Assembly (NCBI GenBank): GCA_934351835.1
Contig: CAKRJP010000007.1
Location: forward strand, 59,589-123,588
Source: an uncultured Lachnospiraceae bacterium
GTDB taxonomy: Bacteria; Bacillota; Clostridia; Lachnospirales; Lachnospiraceae
Direction of reading: 5' to 3'
Length of the DNA: 64,000 bases
Positions 9,593 to 17,780 of this stretch are shown here, in pieces; positions within the stretch are counted from its first letter, which is position 1; every line of letters begins with the position of its first letter. The notes under the pieces were generated by a model. That model worked only from the letters and a program-made list of their open reading frames with translations. It was not told where the DNA came from and ran no database searches. The translations under genes and the position numbers were made by a program.

Positions 9593-9763
9593 ATGTTAAG
9601 AGACGGAGTCATGATTATAATCGCATTGATGTGTGGAGGTTGTTTCGGAGTCGTGGTGACCTGCTGTATGGTAACTGCGAAACGGTCGGATCAGGAGCTT
9701 GGCGATATGATGAAAGAGAAAAGAGAAGGGACGGTGATGCAATGCGAAAACGAAACCATGTGA
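9593..9763 (+). CDS. DUF3789-like small membrane protein
   Basis: A 56-residue ORF with RBS AAAGGAAGG before ATG 9593. One hydrophobic segment (residues 6-28, rich in Cys and Val) is followed by a charged tail. Length, topology and place before mobC match the DUF3789 proteins of Tn916/Tn1549-like elements. It overlaps the mobC start by 22 bases. Function unknown. Confidence 0.6.
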   Translation: MLRDGVMIIIALMCGGCFGVVVTCCMVTAKRSDQELGDMMKEKREGTVMQCENETM

Positions 9764-10050
9764 TCCCGGTGCGGTTAAATGCAAGGGAACTCAGGGAATT
9801 GGAGGAACAGGTGGAAAAAAGCGGACTGAGTCGGGAAGAGTTTATGCGTTCGCTGATCTTAGGAGCACAGGTACACGCAAAACCCTGTGAGCATCACCCG
9901 GAACTGCTTAGGAAGATAGCGGGTCTGTGCAATAATGCGAACCAGCTTGCCCATGTTGCGAATGCTTCGGGAATGGCAAGTGAGCAGAGTGTGCAGGAAA
10001 TGCTCCGGCTTACCAAAGAGACATGGCATCTGGTAAAGGAAGAGTGGTAA
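9742..10050 (+). CDS. mobC: MobC-like relaxosome accessory protein
   Basis: A 102-residue protein. The N-terminal VIPVRLNARELRELEEQ followed by SREEFMRSLI has the ribbon-helix-helix pattern of plasmid mobilization MobC proteins, which bind oriT and help the relaxase. The C-terminal half includes NNANQLAHVAN, typical of the family. The start at 9742 is chosen because homology begins there; longer upstream frames are not plausible. It is 6 bases before the relaxase. Confidence 0.82.
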   Translation: MRKRNHVIPVRLNARELRELEEQVEKSGLSREEFMRSLILGAQVHAKPCEHHPELLRKIAGLCNNANQLAHVANASGMASEQSVQEMLRLTKETWHLVKEEW

Positions 10051-10056
10051 TGACAG

Positions 10057-11340
10057 ATGGCTTATACAAGTGTTATCCCCGTCCACCGCCTGGACCGTTC
10101 CATCGAATATGTGAAAGACAAAGAAAAAACCACACAGAAAGCAGACTCTCTGGAGGCTGCCATTGATTATGCCATGAACCGGACAAAGACGGAACAGGCG
10201 GTCTTCGAAGATACCATCGGATGTACCAATGAAAATGCGTATGCAGATATGGTGGCAACAAAAAAGAGATTCCATAAGATGGGCGGTGTGGAAGGATACC
10301 ATCTGGTACAGAGTTTTGCAGAAGGTGAGGTGACACCGGAACTGGCACATCTCATCGGACAGGAACTGGCAGACCGGCTCTTAAAGGGACAGTATGAAGT
10401 TGTTATCACAACGCATCTGAATACCAGACATTATCATAACCACATTGTCTGGAACTCTGTGAGCATGGCAGACGGGCGTAAGTACCACAGCAACGCAAAG
10501 AGTTATTATACGGAAATCCGGAAGATTTCCGATGAGCTGTGCAGAAAATATGGTCTGTCTATCATTGAATCTGACCAGAAAAAATCAATCCCTTATGTAC
10601 AGTGGAAAGCAGAGCAGGAAGGGAAACCGACATGGAGAAGTGCGATCCGTCTGGATATCAGGGAGTCTGTACAGGAAAGCTACTCCTGGTCACAATTCTT
10701 AAAAGAAATGGAAAAGCGTGGATACACATGGAAACTGAACCGGAAATATATCGCTTTAAAGGCTCCGGGAATGGAACGGTACATCCGGCTACGGTCTCTT
10801 GGAAAAAACTATTCCGAAGAGGAGATCCGTGGACAGATCTTACAGCCAAAAGTAAAACGCATCTATCAAAAGCCGGTGCAGATTCATCCAAAGAAGAAAC
10901 TGACCGGGATACAGGCATTATATTATTCCTATTTATATCAGATGGGAGTACTGCCAAAAAGACCGAGAAGAAGTCCGTATGCCGTCAGAGAGGATATCCG
11001 GAAACTGGATCAGAGGATCGAACAGATTGAGTTTTTAATGAAACATGACATTACGACCAGAGAACAGCTTTCCACATACCGTGAGCCGTTGCAAAAGCAG
11101 ATTTCAGAACTGATGAAGGAACGCAGAAAGCTCTATCGGAATGGCAGCGAAGACAGCGGAAAAGTACGGTTATCCGAAATCAATGAGGAATTAAAAAAAC
11201 TCCGAAAAGAAGTCCGTATGACCGTCCGGATTGAAAAGCATTCGCTGGAAATCGAAGAAAGACTTCGAAAGGCAGAGGAACAAAACCAGAATGAGAAACG
11301 TGTGGAACACAAAGAAAAAGAGAGTCAGGAGGTGAGATAA
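10057..11340 (+). CDS. MOBP-type relaxase/mobilization nuclease
   Basis: A 427-residue relaxase that nicks oriT and pilots the strand. An N-terminal SIEYVKD (Tyr18) matches the conserved tyrosine region. The metal-binding histidines are H120, H125, H127 and H129 within HLNTRHYHNHIVWN. Residues beyond 300 are a charged coiled-coil-rich tail (QIEFLMKH, RKLYRNG, ELKKLRKE). It is coupled to MobC upstream and PcfB 2 bases downstream. All key residues are intact. Confidence 0.93.
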   Translation: MAYTSVIPVHRLDRSIEYVKDKEKTTQKADSLEAAIDYAMNRTKTEQAVFEDTIGCTNENAYADMVATKKRFHKMGGVEGYHLVQSFAEGEVTPELAHLIGQELADRLLKGQYEVVITTHLNTRHYHNHIVWNSVSMADGRKYHSNAKSYYTEIRKISDELCRKYGLSIIESDQKKSIPYVQWKAEQEGKPTWRSAIRLDIRESVQESYSWSQFLKEMEKRGYTWKLNRKYIALKAPGMERYIRLRSLGKNYSEEEIRGQILQPKVKRIYQKPVQIHPKKKLTGIQALYYSYLYQMGVLPKRPRRSPYAVREDIRKLDQRIEQIEFLMKHDITTREQLSTYREPLQKQISELMKERRKLYRNGSEDSGKVRLSEINEELKKLRKEVRMTVRIEKHSLEIEERLRKAEEQNQNEKRVEHKEKESQEVR

Positions 11341-11342
11341 GT

Positions 11343-12149
11343 ATGAATTACGGAGCAGAACCGGCAGATCAGGTGGTACGGTACAGTCTGGAAGGGATGG
11401 AGTATTCGCTGAAAATCACCGGGAATGTAGCAAAGCATGTGGCAGTCTTTATTGCTGCCGCCTTGAAGGACCAGAAAAAGACAAGAGGAAAAACAAGGCT
11501 TACCAGAATGCTGAAAGAACAGCGTCCGATGAAATTTTTTACAGTACCGGGTGACAGACTGAAAGAGTTTGCAAAAGAAGCCAAAGCGAGAGGTATCTTA
11601 TATGTTGTCATCAAGGATAAGGTGAATCCGGACCAGACAGAAGTGATGGTATTTGCCGATGACGCAGCAAAGATGAACCGGGTATTAGACCGTATGAATC
11701 TGGACTTTGTAAAAGCAGAATCAGGCTCTATGGTTACGGAAACAGTAGAAAAAGAGACTGCACCGGAACAGGCAGAGAACCAGATGGAACAAGCATCCGG
11801 GGAGAATGTACGGACAGAAACTGTTGTCCTGCCGGAAGGTAAGATCGAGTTTGAACTGGACGATGCAGAGGATATGTTCCAGATTGGAGACGAGGCTTTC
11901 CCGGAAGGAAATTTTACACAGGCGCAAGAGGGGAACGAAAAGAATCGATCCGAACCTTTCTCGCGCAACAGAAATACTTCTTCCGGTCAGGAAACTAGCT
12001 GGGAAGAAAAGAATGAAAAACCATCCGTACGGAAAGAACTCGGAGATATCCGCAAGGAACAGGAAGAGAAACGCAGGAGGCCAGACAGACGGAAAAATGC
12101 CAGAGAAAGCCGGAAAAAACGTAAGAACATGAAAACGAAAGGCAGGTAA
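11343..12149 (+). CDS. PcfB/DUF3801-family conjugation protein
   Basis: A 268-residue protein whose first 130 residues (from YSLEGMEYSLKITG to MNLDFVKAE) match the PcfB/DUF3801 family, an accessory factor of the relaxosome in pCF10-like and Tn1549-like systems. The remaining half is an acidic then strongly basic low-complexity tail ending in RESRKKRKNMKTKGR, probably DNA-binding. RBS GGAGGTG precedes ATG 11343; the stop overlaps the next start (TAATG). Confidence 0.8.
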   Translation: MNYGAEPADQVVRYSLEGMEYSLKITGNVAKHVAVFIAAALKDQKKTRGKTRLTRMLKEQRPMKFFTVPGDRLKEFAKEAKARGILYVVIKDKVNPDQTEVMVFADDAAKMNRVLDRMNLDFVKAESGSMVTETVEKETAPEQAENQMEQASGENVRTETVVLPEGKIEFELDDAEDMFQIGDEAFPEGNFTQAQEGNEKNRSEPFSRNRNTSSGQETSWEEKNEKPSVRKELGDIRKEQEEKRRRPDRRKNARESRKKRKNMKTKGR

Positions 12150-13129
12150 TGAAAATGGATTTAACAAATATGATTTCAAATGGAACAGAAGAAACACAGG
12201 TTCCGGAACAGAAGCTGACAAAGGAAGAATATGCAGCCAAGAAACAGCAGGAAAGGGAAGAAGTATGGGCCGAGGTAGATGCACAGGCACAGGACGTGTT
12301 CCAGAAGGGAGAAAAACTAAAGGGATTTCTCGATTTTATGGCAGAGTGCAATACCCAGAGAACACCGAATCTACTTTTGATCTATGGACAGCATCCGGAT
12401 TTTAAGGTGGTAAGGTCTTATGAGCGCTGGAGAGAAGAACACCGTTCAGTAAAAGCAGGGGAGCATGGCATTACTTATATGATTTCCACTGAATACGAAA
12501 AAGACGGAGAAATGCGGAGAGGGTATACAATCGGGAAAGGATTTGACATCAGTCAGATGTCAGGGAAGCCATTGGAAGAACGCCCTCAGCGAAGTCTGAC
12601 AGAACTGGTAGGAGCTGTCTTAAAAGACCAGTCGGTGCGTGTACAGATTGAGGATAATCTGCCAGACAAAGTGCAGGCCCAGTACAATCCGAGATACCGT
12701 ACCATCTATATCCGCAACGGAATGAGTGAAGTAACGACATTCCATGCGCTGAACAGAGAATTGGCGTGTGCAGCCCTGGATCAGCATACCGGAACTTACA
12801 GCCGACAGAAAGTCAGCGCACAGGCATATTGTGCGGCCTATGTGATTGCGAAACGTTATGGTGTGGATGTTACCGGATTCAATCTGGAGCGTATTGCACA
12901 GATGCAGGAATATGGAAAGAAAGATCCGCAGGAACTTCGAAACTTCTTAAATGATATCCGTCAGGCTTCTTACACCATCCGAAACCATGTGGAGCGTAAT
13001 TTCGGTGCGAAGGAACAGGAGTTTACGACCGATGAATTTGCCATTGCAGATCCGATCAAAACACCGGAATCCAAAATGGAAAAGCCGTCCGGGAAAGAGA
13101 AAAAAACAAAGACTCAGCCGGAACGATAA
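12149..13129 (+). CDS. ArdC-like/ICE DNA-binding protein, QPER tail
   Basis: A 326-residue protein. Residues 60-120 (NLLLIYGQHPDFKVVRSYERW, then VKAGEHGITYMI) follow the ArdC N-terminal (ssDNA-binding, DUF1738-like) pattern: a lysine-glycine-rich strand after a W-containing helix. Residues 175-250 have TFHALNRELACAALD, aligned with the metalloprotease position of ArdC relatives but without an HExxH motif, so a protease function is unlikely. It ends KTKTQPER. Likely role: handling of transferred single-stranded DNA or antirestriction; inferred. Confidence 0.65.
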   Translation: MKMDLTNMISNGTEETQVPEQKLTKEEYAAKKQQEREEVWAEVDAQAQDVFQKGEKLKGFLDFMAECNTQRTPNLLLIYGQHPDFKVVRSYERWREEHRSVKAGEHGITYMISTEYEKDGEMRRGYTIGKGFDISQMSGKPLEERPQRSLTELVGAVLKDQSVRVQIEDNLPDKVQAQYNPRYRTIYIRNGMSEVTTFHALNRELACAALDQHTGTYSRQKVSAQAYCAAYVIAKRYGVDVTGFNLERIAQMQEYGKKDPQELRNFLNDIRQASYTIRNHVERNFGAKEQEFTTDEFAIADPIKTPESKMEKPSGKEKKTKTQPER

Positions 13130-13211
13130 AGGTGAAAAATCTGGACGGTTGGAGTAGCTATTACTGAGGTCTTGTGATATGGTTGGTGTAATAAAAAAGG
13201 AGGTCAGCCAG

Positions 13212-13523
13212 ATGACAAAATACTATTTGAAGATGGATAACATTATGAAAAATATGTTCGTGGTGGCACTGAATGATGAGCTGCAGGCACAGAGTGAGCA
13301 GGATGAATGTTTGGAAGAAACGAAAGCTCTTCTGAAAAAAGTAAGTGAATACGACCTCGCCCAGAAACGACTGCAGATTACAGCTGGGGAACAAAGGCAG
13401 ATCCGTAAGGCACTGAACAGACTCAGAAGTAAATATCTTGCAGCCGGAAGATACAGTGATGGAATAGATAAAGTTATTATTCAGGTTGCAAAACCGAATA
13501 CTAGCAGGCACATGTTCTGGTAG
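13212..13523 (+). CDS. small conserved ICE protein, unknown function
   Basis: A 103-residue helical protein. ATG 13212 is chosen because AGGAGG lies 8 bases upstream, at 13198-13203. It is charged, with no transmembrane segment (YYLKMDNIMKNMFVVALNDE at the N-terminus, RQIRKALNRLRSKYL in the middle). The place between the ArdC-like and DUF4314 genes is usual for Tn1549-like elements. No function can be assigned. Confidence 0.6.
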   Translation: MTKYYLKMDNIMKNMFVVALNDELQAQSEQDECLEETKALLKKVSEYDLAQKRLQITAGEQRQIRKALNRLRSKYLAAGRYSDGIDKVIIQVAKPNTSRHMFW

Positions 13524-13539
13524 AGAAAGGAGTGGTTGA

Positions 13540-13818
13540 TTGGTCATTTATTCAAGAGAAAAAGTGGCAAGACTTAGAGAACAGTATCCGGCAGGAACAA
13601 GAATCTGTCTGAATTCGATGGACGGAGAAGCGGGTATGCCGCAGGGACTGGAAGGAACTGTGCAGTATGTGGATGATGCAGGCCAGCTCGGTGTTAAGTG
13701 GGACAACGGCAGAAGTCTCTCACTGATACCGGGAGTGGATTCCTTTCATAAGAAAGAAGGACAGGGACATCCAGAAGAAAAGCCACGCAAGAAAAGAGAA
13801 TCTGACTTGCAGAGATAA
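13540..13818 (+). CDS. DUF4314-family protein
   Basis: A 92-residue protein read from a TTG start after GAAAGGAG. The core (LREQYPAGTRICLNSM, GLEGTVQYVDDAGQLGVKWD) matches DUF4314, a small SH3-like domain found next to VirD4 genes in Clostridia ICEs. The TAA stop overlaps by 3 bases the likely beginning of the VirD4 frame (ATAA), suggesting coupling. Confidence 0.75.
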   Translation: MVIYSREKVARLREQYPAGTRICLNSMDGEAGMPQGLEGTVQYVDDAGQLGVKWDNGRSLSLIPGVDSFHKKEGQGHPEEKPRKKRESDLQR

Positions 13819-15566
13819 GTACAAAAAAGCAGGACTGGGTTCTGTATCTTGTATTTCTGCCATTTGTCTGGTGGGCGGCAGCGATTACCGCTTGTGCCAT
13901 TACACCGGATAAGAATTTTATTCAAATCTTAGAAACGCTGAGCGAAAAACTCGAACAGCCGTTTTTTATCACGTATACCCCGTATACGTTCCAATGTATT
14001 CTGATATTCACAGCAGCCTATTTCTTAGGCATTGGTATTTATGAATCCCAAAAAAGAAATTATAGAAGAGGTGTGGAACATGGCTCCGCAAAATGGGGCA
14101 ATGTGTCCGAAATCTGCAGACGTTACTGCGAAAAACAGTACACCCAGAATCTGCTTTTAACACAGCATTTCCGCATGGGATTGGACGGTTATAAGCACAA
14201 ACGAAATCTAAATGTGCTGGTAGTCGGAGGTTCAGGAGCAGGAAAGAGCCGGACGTATGCAATCCCAAATATCATGCAGTGCAACTGTTCGATGGTGATT
14301 ACTGATCCCAAGGCAGAACTTTTGCGTAAAACCGGAGGTGTTCTGGAACGGAATGGATACGAAGTCCGGGTTTTTGATTTAATCAATCCGGAGACTTCCT
14401 GGTGTTATAATCCGTTTGCGTATGTCCGGGATGATAAGGATGTACTGAAGCTGATTAACAACCTGATCCGCAACACGACACCGAAAGGTGCACAAAGCTC
14501 GGACCCGTTCTGGGAAAAGTCAGAGACTGCACTTTTACAGGCACTTATGCTGTATTTACTGCATGAAGCTCCACCGGAAGAACAGAACTTCCCGATGATT
14601 ATGGAAATGCTTGGCAGTGCACAGGTAAAAGAAGATGATGAGGATTACCAGTCTCCACTGGATATTTTGTTTGAGAGACTGGAAATGCGGGACCCAGAGA
14701 GTATTGCGGTCAAGCAGTATGCGATTTACAAGCAGGCGGCCGGCAAGACTGCGAAGTCGATTTTGATTTCTGTTGGTGTCCGTCTGGCAGCGTTCAATCT
14801 GAAACAAATTGCCAATCTGACCTGTACAGACGAACTGGACTTATACAGTATCGGGGAGAAAAAAGTGGCACTGTTTTGCTGTATTCCAGATGCGGACACC
14901 AGTATGAATTATCTGGTCGGCATGATTTACAGCAATCTGTTTCAGACACTGTATTATGTGGCAGACCGGAAGTACGGAGGAAGGCTTCCGATTCCGGTAC
15001 ACTGCATTATGGACGAATGGCCAAACGTAGCATTGCCGGATGACTTTGACAAAATTCTGGCAACCATGCGTTCCAGAGGGATTTCCTGCAGTATCATCAT
15101 CCAGAACATTGCACAGATGAAAGCCTTGTTTAAAGACTCGTATGAGAGTCTGATCGGCAACTGCGATGAATTTTTATATTTGGGTGGAAATGAAAAAGAA
15201 GGACATAAGTATGTCTCGGAATTATTGGGAAAAGAGACATTGGATACCAATACCTACGGACAGACAAAAGGGCGTAGCGGCAGCTATTCGGTGAATTATC
15301 AGCAGACTGGAAGGGAACTTTTAACACCGGATGAAATACGGCTTTTAGATAATCGCAAAGCGATTTTGTTTATTCGTGGGGAACGTCCGATCATGGACGA
15401 TAAATATGACTTAAAAAAGCATGTGAATTTCAGATACACAGAGGACGGTGGTGCATCGCCTTATGATTATGCGAAAACACCACTGGCTCACGACGATTTA
15501 AACATTGACATTAACAGATTAGACGATTATGAACTGCTCTCTACCGAGGACATCCTTGGTGAATAG
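13815..15566 (+). CDS. VirD4/TcpA-type conjugative coupling protein
   Basis: T4SS coupling ATPase (CD1115-like), about 583 residues. The frame is open from 13806. Two transmembrane segments (LYLVFLPFVWWAA and ILIFTAAYFLG) lie before the first ATG (14073), so a start at 14073 would delete the membrane anchor. No ATG, GTG or TTG exists in frame before these segments; ATA 13815, overlapping the upstream stop, is the best candidate and is marked as uncertain. Walker A GGSGAGKS is at about residue 138, Walker B CIMDEW at about 397. It couples the relaxosome to the channel. Confidence 0.88.
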   Translation: MSTKKQDWVLYLVFLPFVWWAAAITACAITPDKNFIQILETLSEKLEQPFFITYTPYTFQCILIFTAAYFLGIGIYESQKRNYRRGVEHGSAKWGNVSEICRRYCEKQYTQNLLLTQHFRMGLDGYKHKRNLNVLVVGGSGAGKSRTYAIPNIMQCNCSMVITDPKAELLRKTGGVLERNGYEVRVFDLINPETSWCYNPFAYVRDDKDVLKLINNLIRNTTPKGAQSSDPFWEKSETALLQALMLYLLHEAPPEEQNFPMIMEMLGSAQVKEDDEDYQSPLDILFERLEMRDPESIAVKQYAIYKQAAGKTAKSILISVGVRLAAFNLKQIANLTCTDELDLYSIGEKKVALFCCIPDADTSMNYLVGMIYSNLFQTLYYVADRKYGGRLPIPVHCIMDEWPNVALPDDFDKILATMRSRGISCSIIIQNIAQMKALFKDSYESLIGNCDEFLYLGGNEKEGHKYVSELLGKETLDTNTYGQTKGRSGSYSVNYQQTGRELLTPDEIRLLDNRKAILFIRGERPIMDDKYDLKKHVNFRYTEDGGASPYDYAKTPLAHDDLNIDINRLDDYELLSTEDILGE

Positions 15567-15597
15567 CAGTTTTTCTTATGGATTGGAGTGATGTGTA

Positions 15598-15972
15598 TTG
15601 AAGAAACTTCTCGCAGGAGAAAAAAATAGAACGAAAAAGAATGCAACGGAAAAAATGACACCCCCGATGCCGATGGGGAGAAAGCAGAAGAAATGGATGG
15701 GGCTTTATATGACACTGGTTCTTATTGCAACCGTAGGGACAACCACGGTGTTTGCAGCCGGAGATCCGCTGTCGGTGATCAATAACCTGTCTACATTCAT
15801 CTTCTCACTGATCCGTGCCATCGGCTTGATCCTGCTTGGATTTGGAGTGGTGCAGGTAGGACTGTCCTTAAAAAGCCATGATCCAAGCCAGAGGGCAAAT
15901 GGATTTCTGACACTGGCCGGAGGCGTGATCATTACGTTCGCCAAAGAGATCCTGGACCTGATCATGGCGTAA
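15598..15972 (+). CDS. VirB2/Maff2-like small membrane protein
   Basis: A 124-residue protein from a TTG start (RBS GGAG upstream). A basic N-terminus is followed by a signal-like segment (YMTLVLIATVGTTTVFAAG) and two hydrophobic segments (FSLIRAIGLILLGFGVVQVG and TLAGGVIITFAKEILDLIM). This pilin-like topology and place between VirD4 and VirB6 fit the VirB2-type/Maff2 channel component of Gram-positive T4SS. Confidence 0.7.
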   Translation: MKKLLAGEKNRTKKNATEKMTPPMPMGRKQKKWMGLYMTLVLIATVGTTTVFAAGDPLSVINNLSTFIFSLIRAIGLILLGFGVVQVGLSLKSHDPSQRANGFLTLAGGVIITFAKEILDLIMA

Positions 15973-16057
15973 GCCTCTGAAAAAAGATAGAAGGAAACCG
16001 CAGGAGTACCGGAAGGTGCTCCTGTATTCAAAACCATTTTCTAGGAGGTGAGAATTT

Positions 16058-16900
16058 TTGAGTGATAACTGGATTGTACAGAATCTGAACTCGGCACTAT
16101 CCACATGGAGTGAAAAGATGGCAGAACTGTGGACGCTGCTTACCGAAAATCCGGCAACTTTTAAAGGCGGCGGCATCTGGCGCATTATGACCAATATCAA
16201 TGATGCACTGACAGCCATTGCTTATGGACTGCTGGTGCTGTTTTTCGCAGCCGGGATCATAAAAACCTGTGGGAGTTTTACGGATATTAAGAAACCAGAA
16301 CACGTATTAAAAGCATTTATCCGGTTTGCACTGGCGCAGGGGGCAATCACCTATGGTATGGAGCTGATGCAGGCGCTGTTTTCGATTGTGCAGGGAATTG
16401 TGACCACGGTAATGAGTGGTTCCGGCATGGCAGGAAGCGTGACCGAACTGCCGACAGAGATCGTAGATAAGATTGAAAGTGTGGGAATGCTGGAATCTAT
16501 CCCGTTATGGATCGTGACACTGCTTGGCAGTCTGCTGATCACAGTACTGTCGTTTGTCATGATCCTGACGGTGTATGGCAGGATGTTCAAGATCTATATG
16601 TATACCGCAATCGCCCCGATCCCGATCTCCTCTTTTGCAGGAGAACCTACACAATCCATCGGAAAGAACTTTCTCCGTTCTTATGTGGGTGTGTGTCTGG
16701 AAGGGGCGATCATTGCACTGGCATGTATCATCTATTCCGCCTATGCCGCAAGCCCTCCGGCAGTGGGGGATACAGGGCTGAGTGCAGTTACAATCGTGTG
16801 GAACTATGTAGGGGAACTGGTATTTAATTTACTGGTTCTGGTCGGAGCAATCAAGGCATCTGACCGAATCGTAAGAGAAATGATGGGACTTGGAGGTTAA
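16058..16900 (+). CDS. VirB6/TrbL-like membrane channel protein
   Basis: A 280-residue polytopic membrane protein (TTG start after AGGAGGTGA). Five or six hydrophobic segments are visible, e.g. AIAYGLLVLFFAAGII and LLGSLLITVLSFVMILTVYG. Together with the segment MYTAIAPIPISSFAGEP and the C-terminal IKASDRIVREMMGLGG this matches the CD1112/TrbL family of ICE transfer proteins. It forms the inner membrane part of the mating channel. Confidence 0.85.
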   Translation: MSDNWIVQNLNSALSTWSEKMAELWTLLTENPATFKGGGIWRIMTNINDALTAIAYGLLVLFFAAGIIKTCGSFTDIKKPEHVLKAFIRFALAQGAITYGMELMQALFSIVQGIVTTVMSGSGMAGSVTELPTEIVDKIESVGMLESIPLWIVTLLGSLLITVLSFVMILTVYGRMFKIYMYTAIAPIPISSFAGEPTQSIGKNFLRSYVGVCLEGAIIALACIIYSAYAASPPAVGDTGLSAVTIVWNYVGELVFNLLVLVGAIKASDRIVREMMGLGG

Positions 16901-16904
16901 GAAG

Positions 16905-17336
16905 ATGGATACAAATAAGACGTTAGGATACGACTGGGAATATGGACATGAGGAAGTAGCGATTCGAGTAAGCTCTTACAGGAATAATGGGAACTTATAT
17001 GTAGGACTTTGCCACAGGGAAGAGGGAGAATGGGAAGATTTTGGAGATGTAACGATCAATCTGCCATTTTCCTTTTTAGAGCCAAATGAAGCATATATAA
17101 CCGGAGACTTTACCAAAGATATGATTCGTTTTATTAAGGCGCATAAGCTTGGCAAAGTATTAGATGAAACAGCAAAGTCTGGATATGGAACCTATCAGAA
17201 AGTGGCATTTGACCTTGCAAGGCTTGCAGAATTTGATCCGGAGGGCGTTGCAGAACATTGCAAAATGATGGGAATCGAACTGCCAAAAGAGAAACCAAAG
17301 AAAGTGAAAAAGCAAAACAGAGGAAAGGAGCGATAA
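16905..17336 (+). CDS. DUF4313-like ICE protein
   Basis: A 143-residue soluble protein; the ATG at 16905 is preferred (GGAGG 8 bases upstream) over a TTG at 16890. LYVGLCHREEGEWEDFGDVT and LPFSFLEPNEAYI resemble DUF4313 proteins located between VirB6 and PrgI genes in Tn1549-like elements. The C-terminus is highly basic. Function unknown. Confidence 0.65.
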   Translation: MDTNKTLGYDWEYGHEEVAIRVSSYRNNGNLYVGLCHREEGEWEDFGDVTINLPFSFLEPNEAYITGDFTKDMIRFIKAHKLGKVLDETAKSGYGTYQKVAFDLARLAEFDPEGVAEHCKMMGIELPKEKPKKVKKQNRGKER

Positions 17337-17339
17337 GTT

Positions 17340-17780
17340 ATGGAAGTCAAGATGAATAAAGAAATCCGGGACTATCAGGAATCCATGTTTATGGGACTGG
17401 ATCTGAGACAATGCGTGTGTTCTGTTCTTGCCATCCTTACAGCAATCGGGATTTACTTTGGAATGCGTGATATTACCGGACAGGAAATAACCGGATGGCT
17501 GTGTGTGATCGGGGCGGCTCCGTTTGCTGCTTGTGGGTTCTTCAAATATCATGGGATGACTGCCGAGCGGTTTTTATGGGCAGTGATCAAATCCGAACTT
17601 CTGTATCCAAAAAAACTGGTGTTTCAGTCGGAAAATCTCTACTATTCCTGTATGCAGGAGGCCATCTCGCTGGGAGAAAAGAACCAAAAGGATGGAGCAG
17701 AAATCTTAAAAGAACGGGAGAGAAAAGCAGAAGTAAAACAGGGAAAGAAACAAAAGGGAAGGAGTGATGCCCTTGATTAA
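17340..17780 (+). CDS. PrgI-family conjugation membrane protein
   Basis: A 146-residue protein. An N-terminal IRDYQESMFMGL motif is followed by two hydrophobic segments around residues 25-65, then a tail that becomes strongly basic. This is the PrgI pattern (VirB3-like T4SS component) and it is encoded directly before VirB4, as expected. Its end overlaps the VirB4 start by about 14 bases. Confidence 0.85.
   Translation: MEVKMNKEIRDYQESMFMGLDLRQCVCSVLAILTAIGIYFGMRDITGQEITGWLCVIGAAPFAACGFFKYHGMTAERFLWAVIKSELLYPKKLVFQSENLYYSCMQEAISLGEKNQKDGAEILKERERKAEVKQGKKQKGRSDALD

Noticed and set aside
9601..10050. Long version of MobC beginning at 9631
   Set aside because: The first 37 residues overlap a better small ORF in another frame and show no family similarity; ATG 9742 fits the MobC start.
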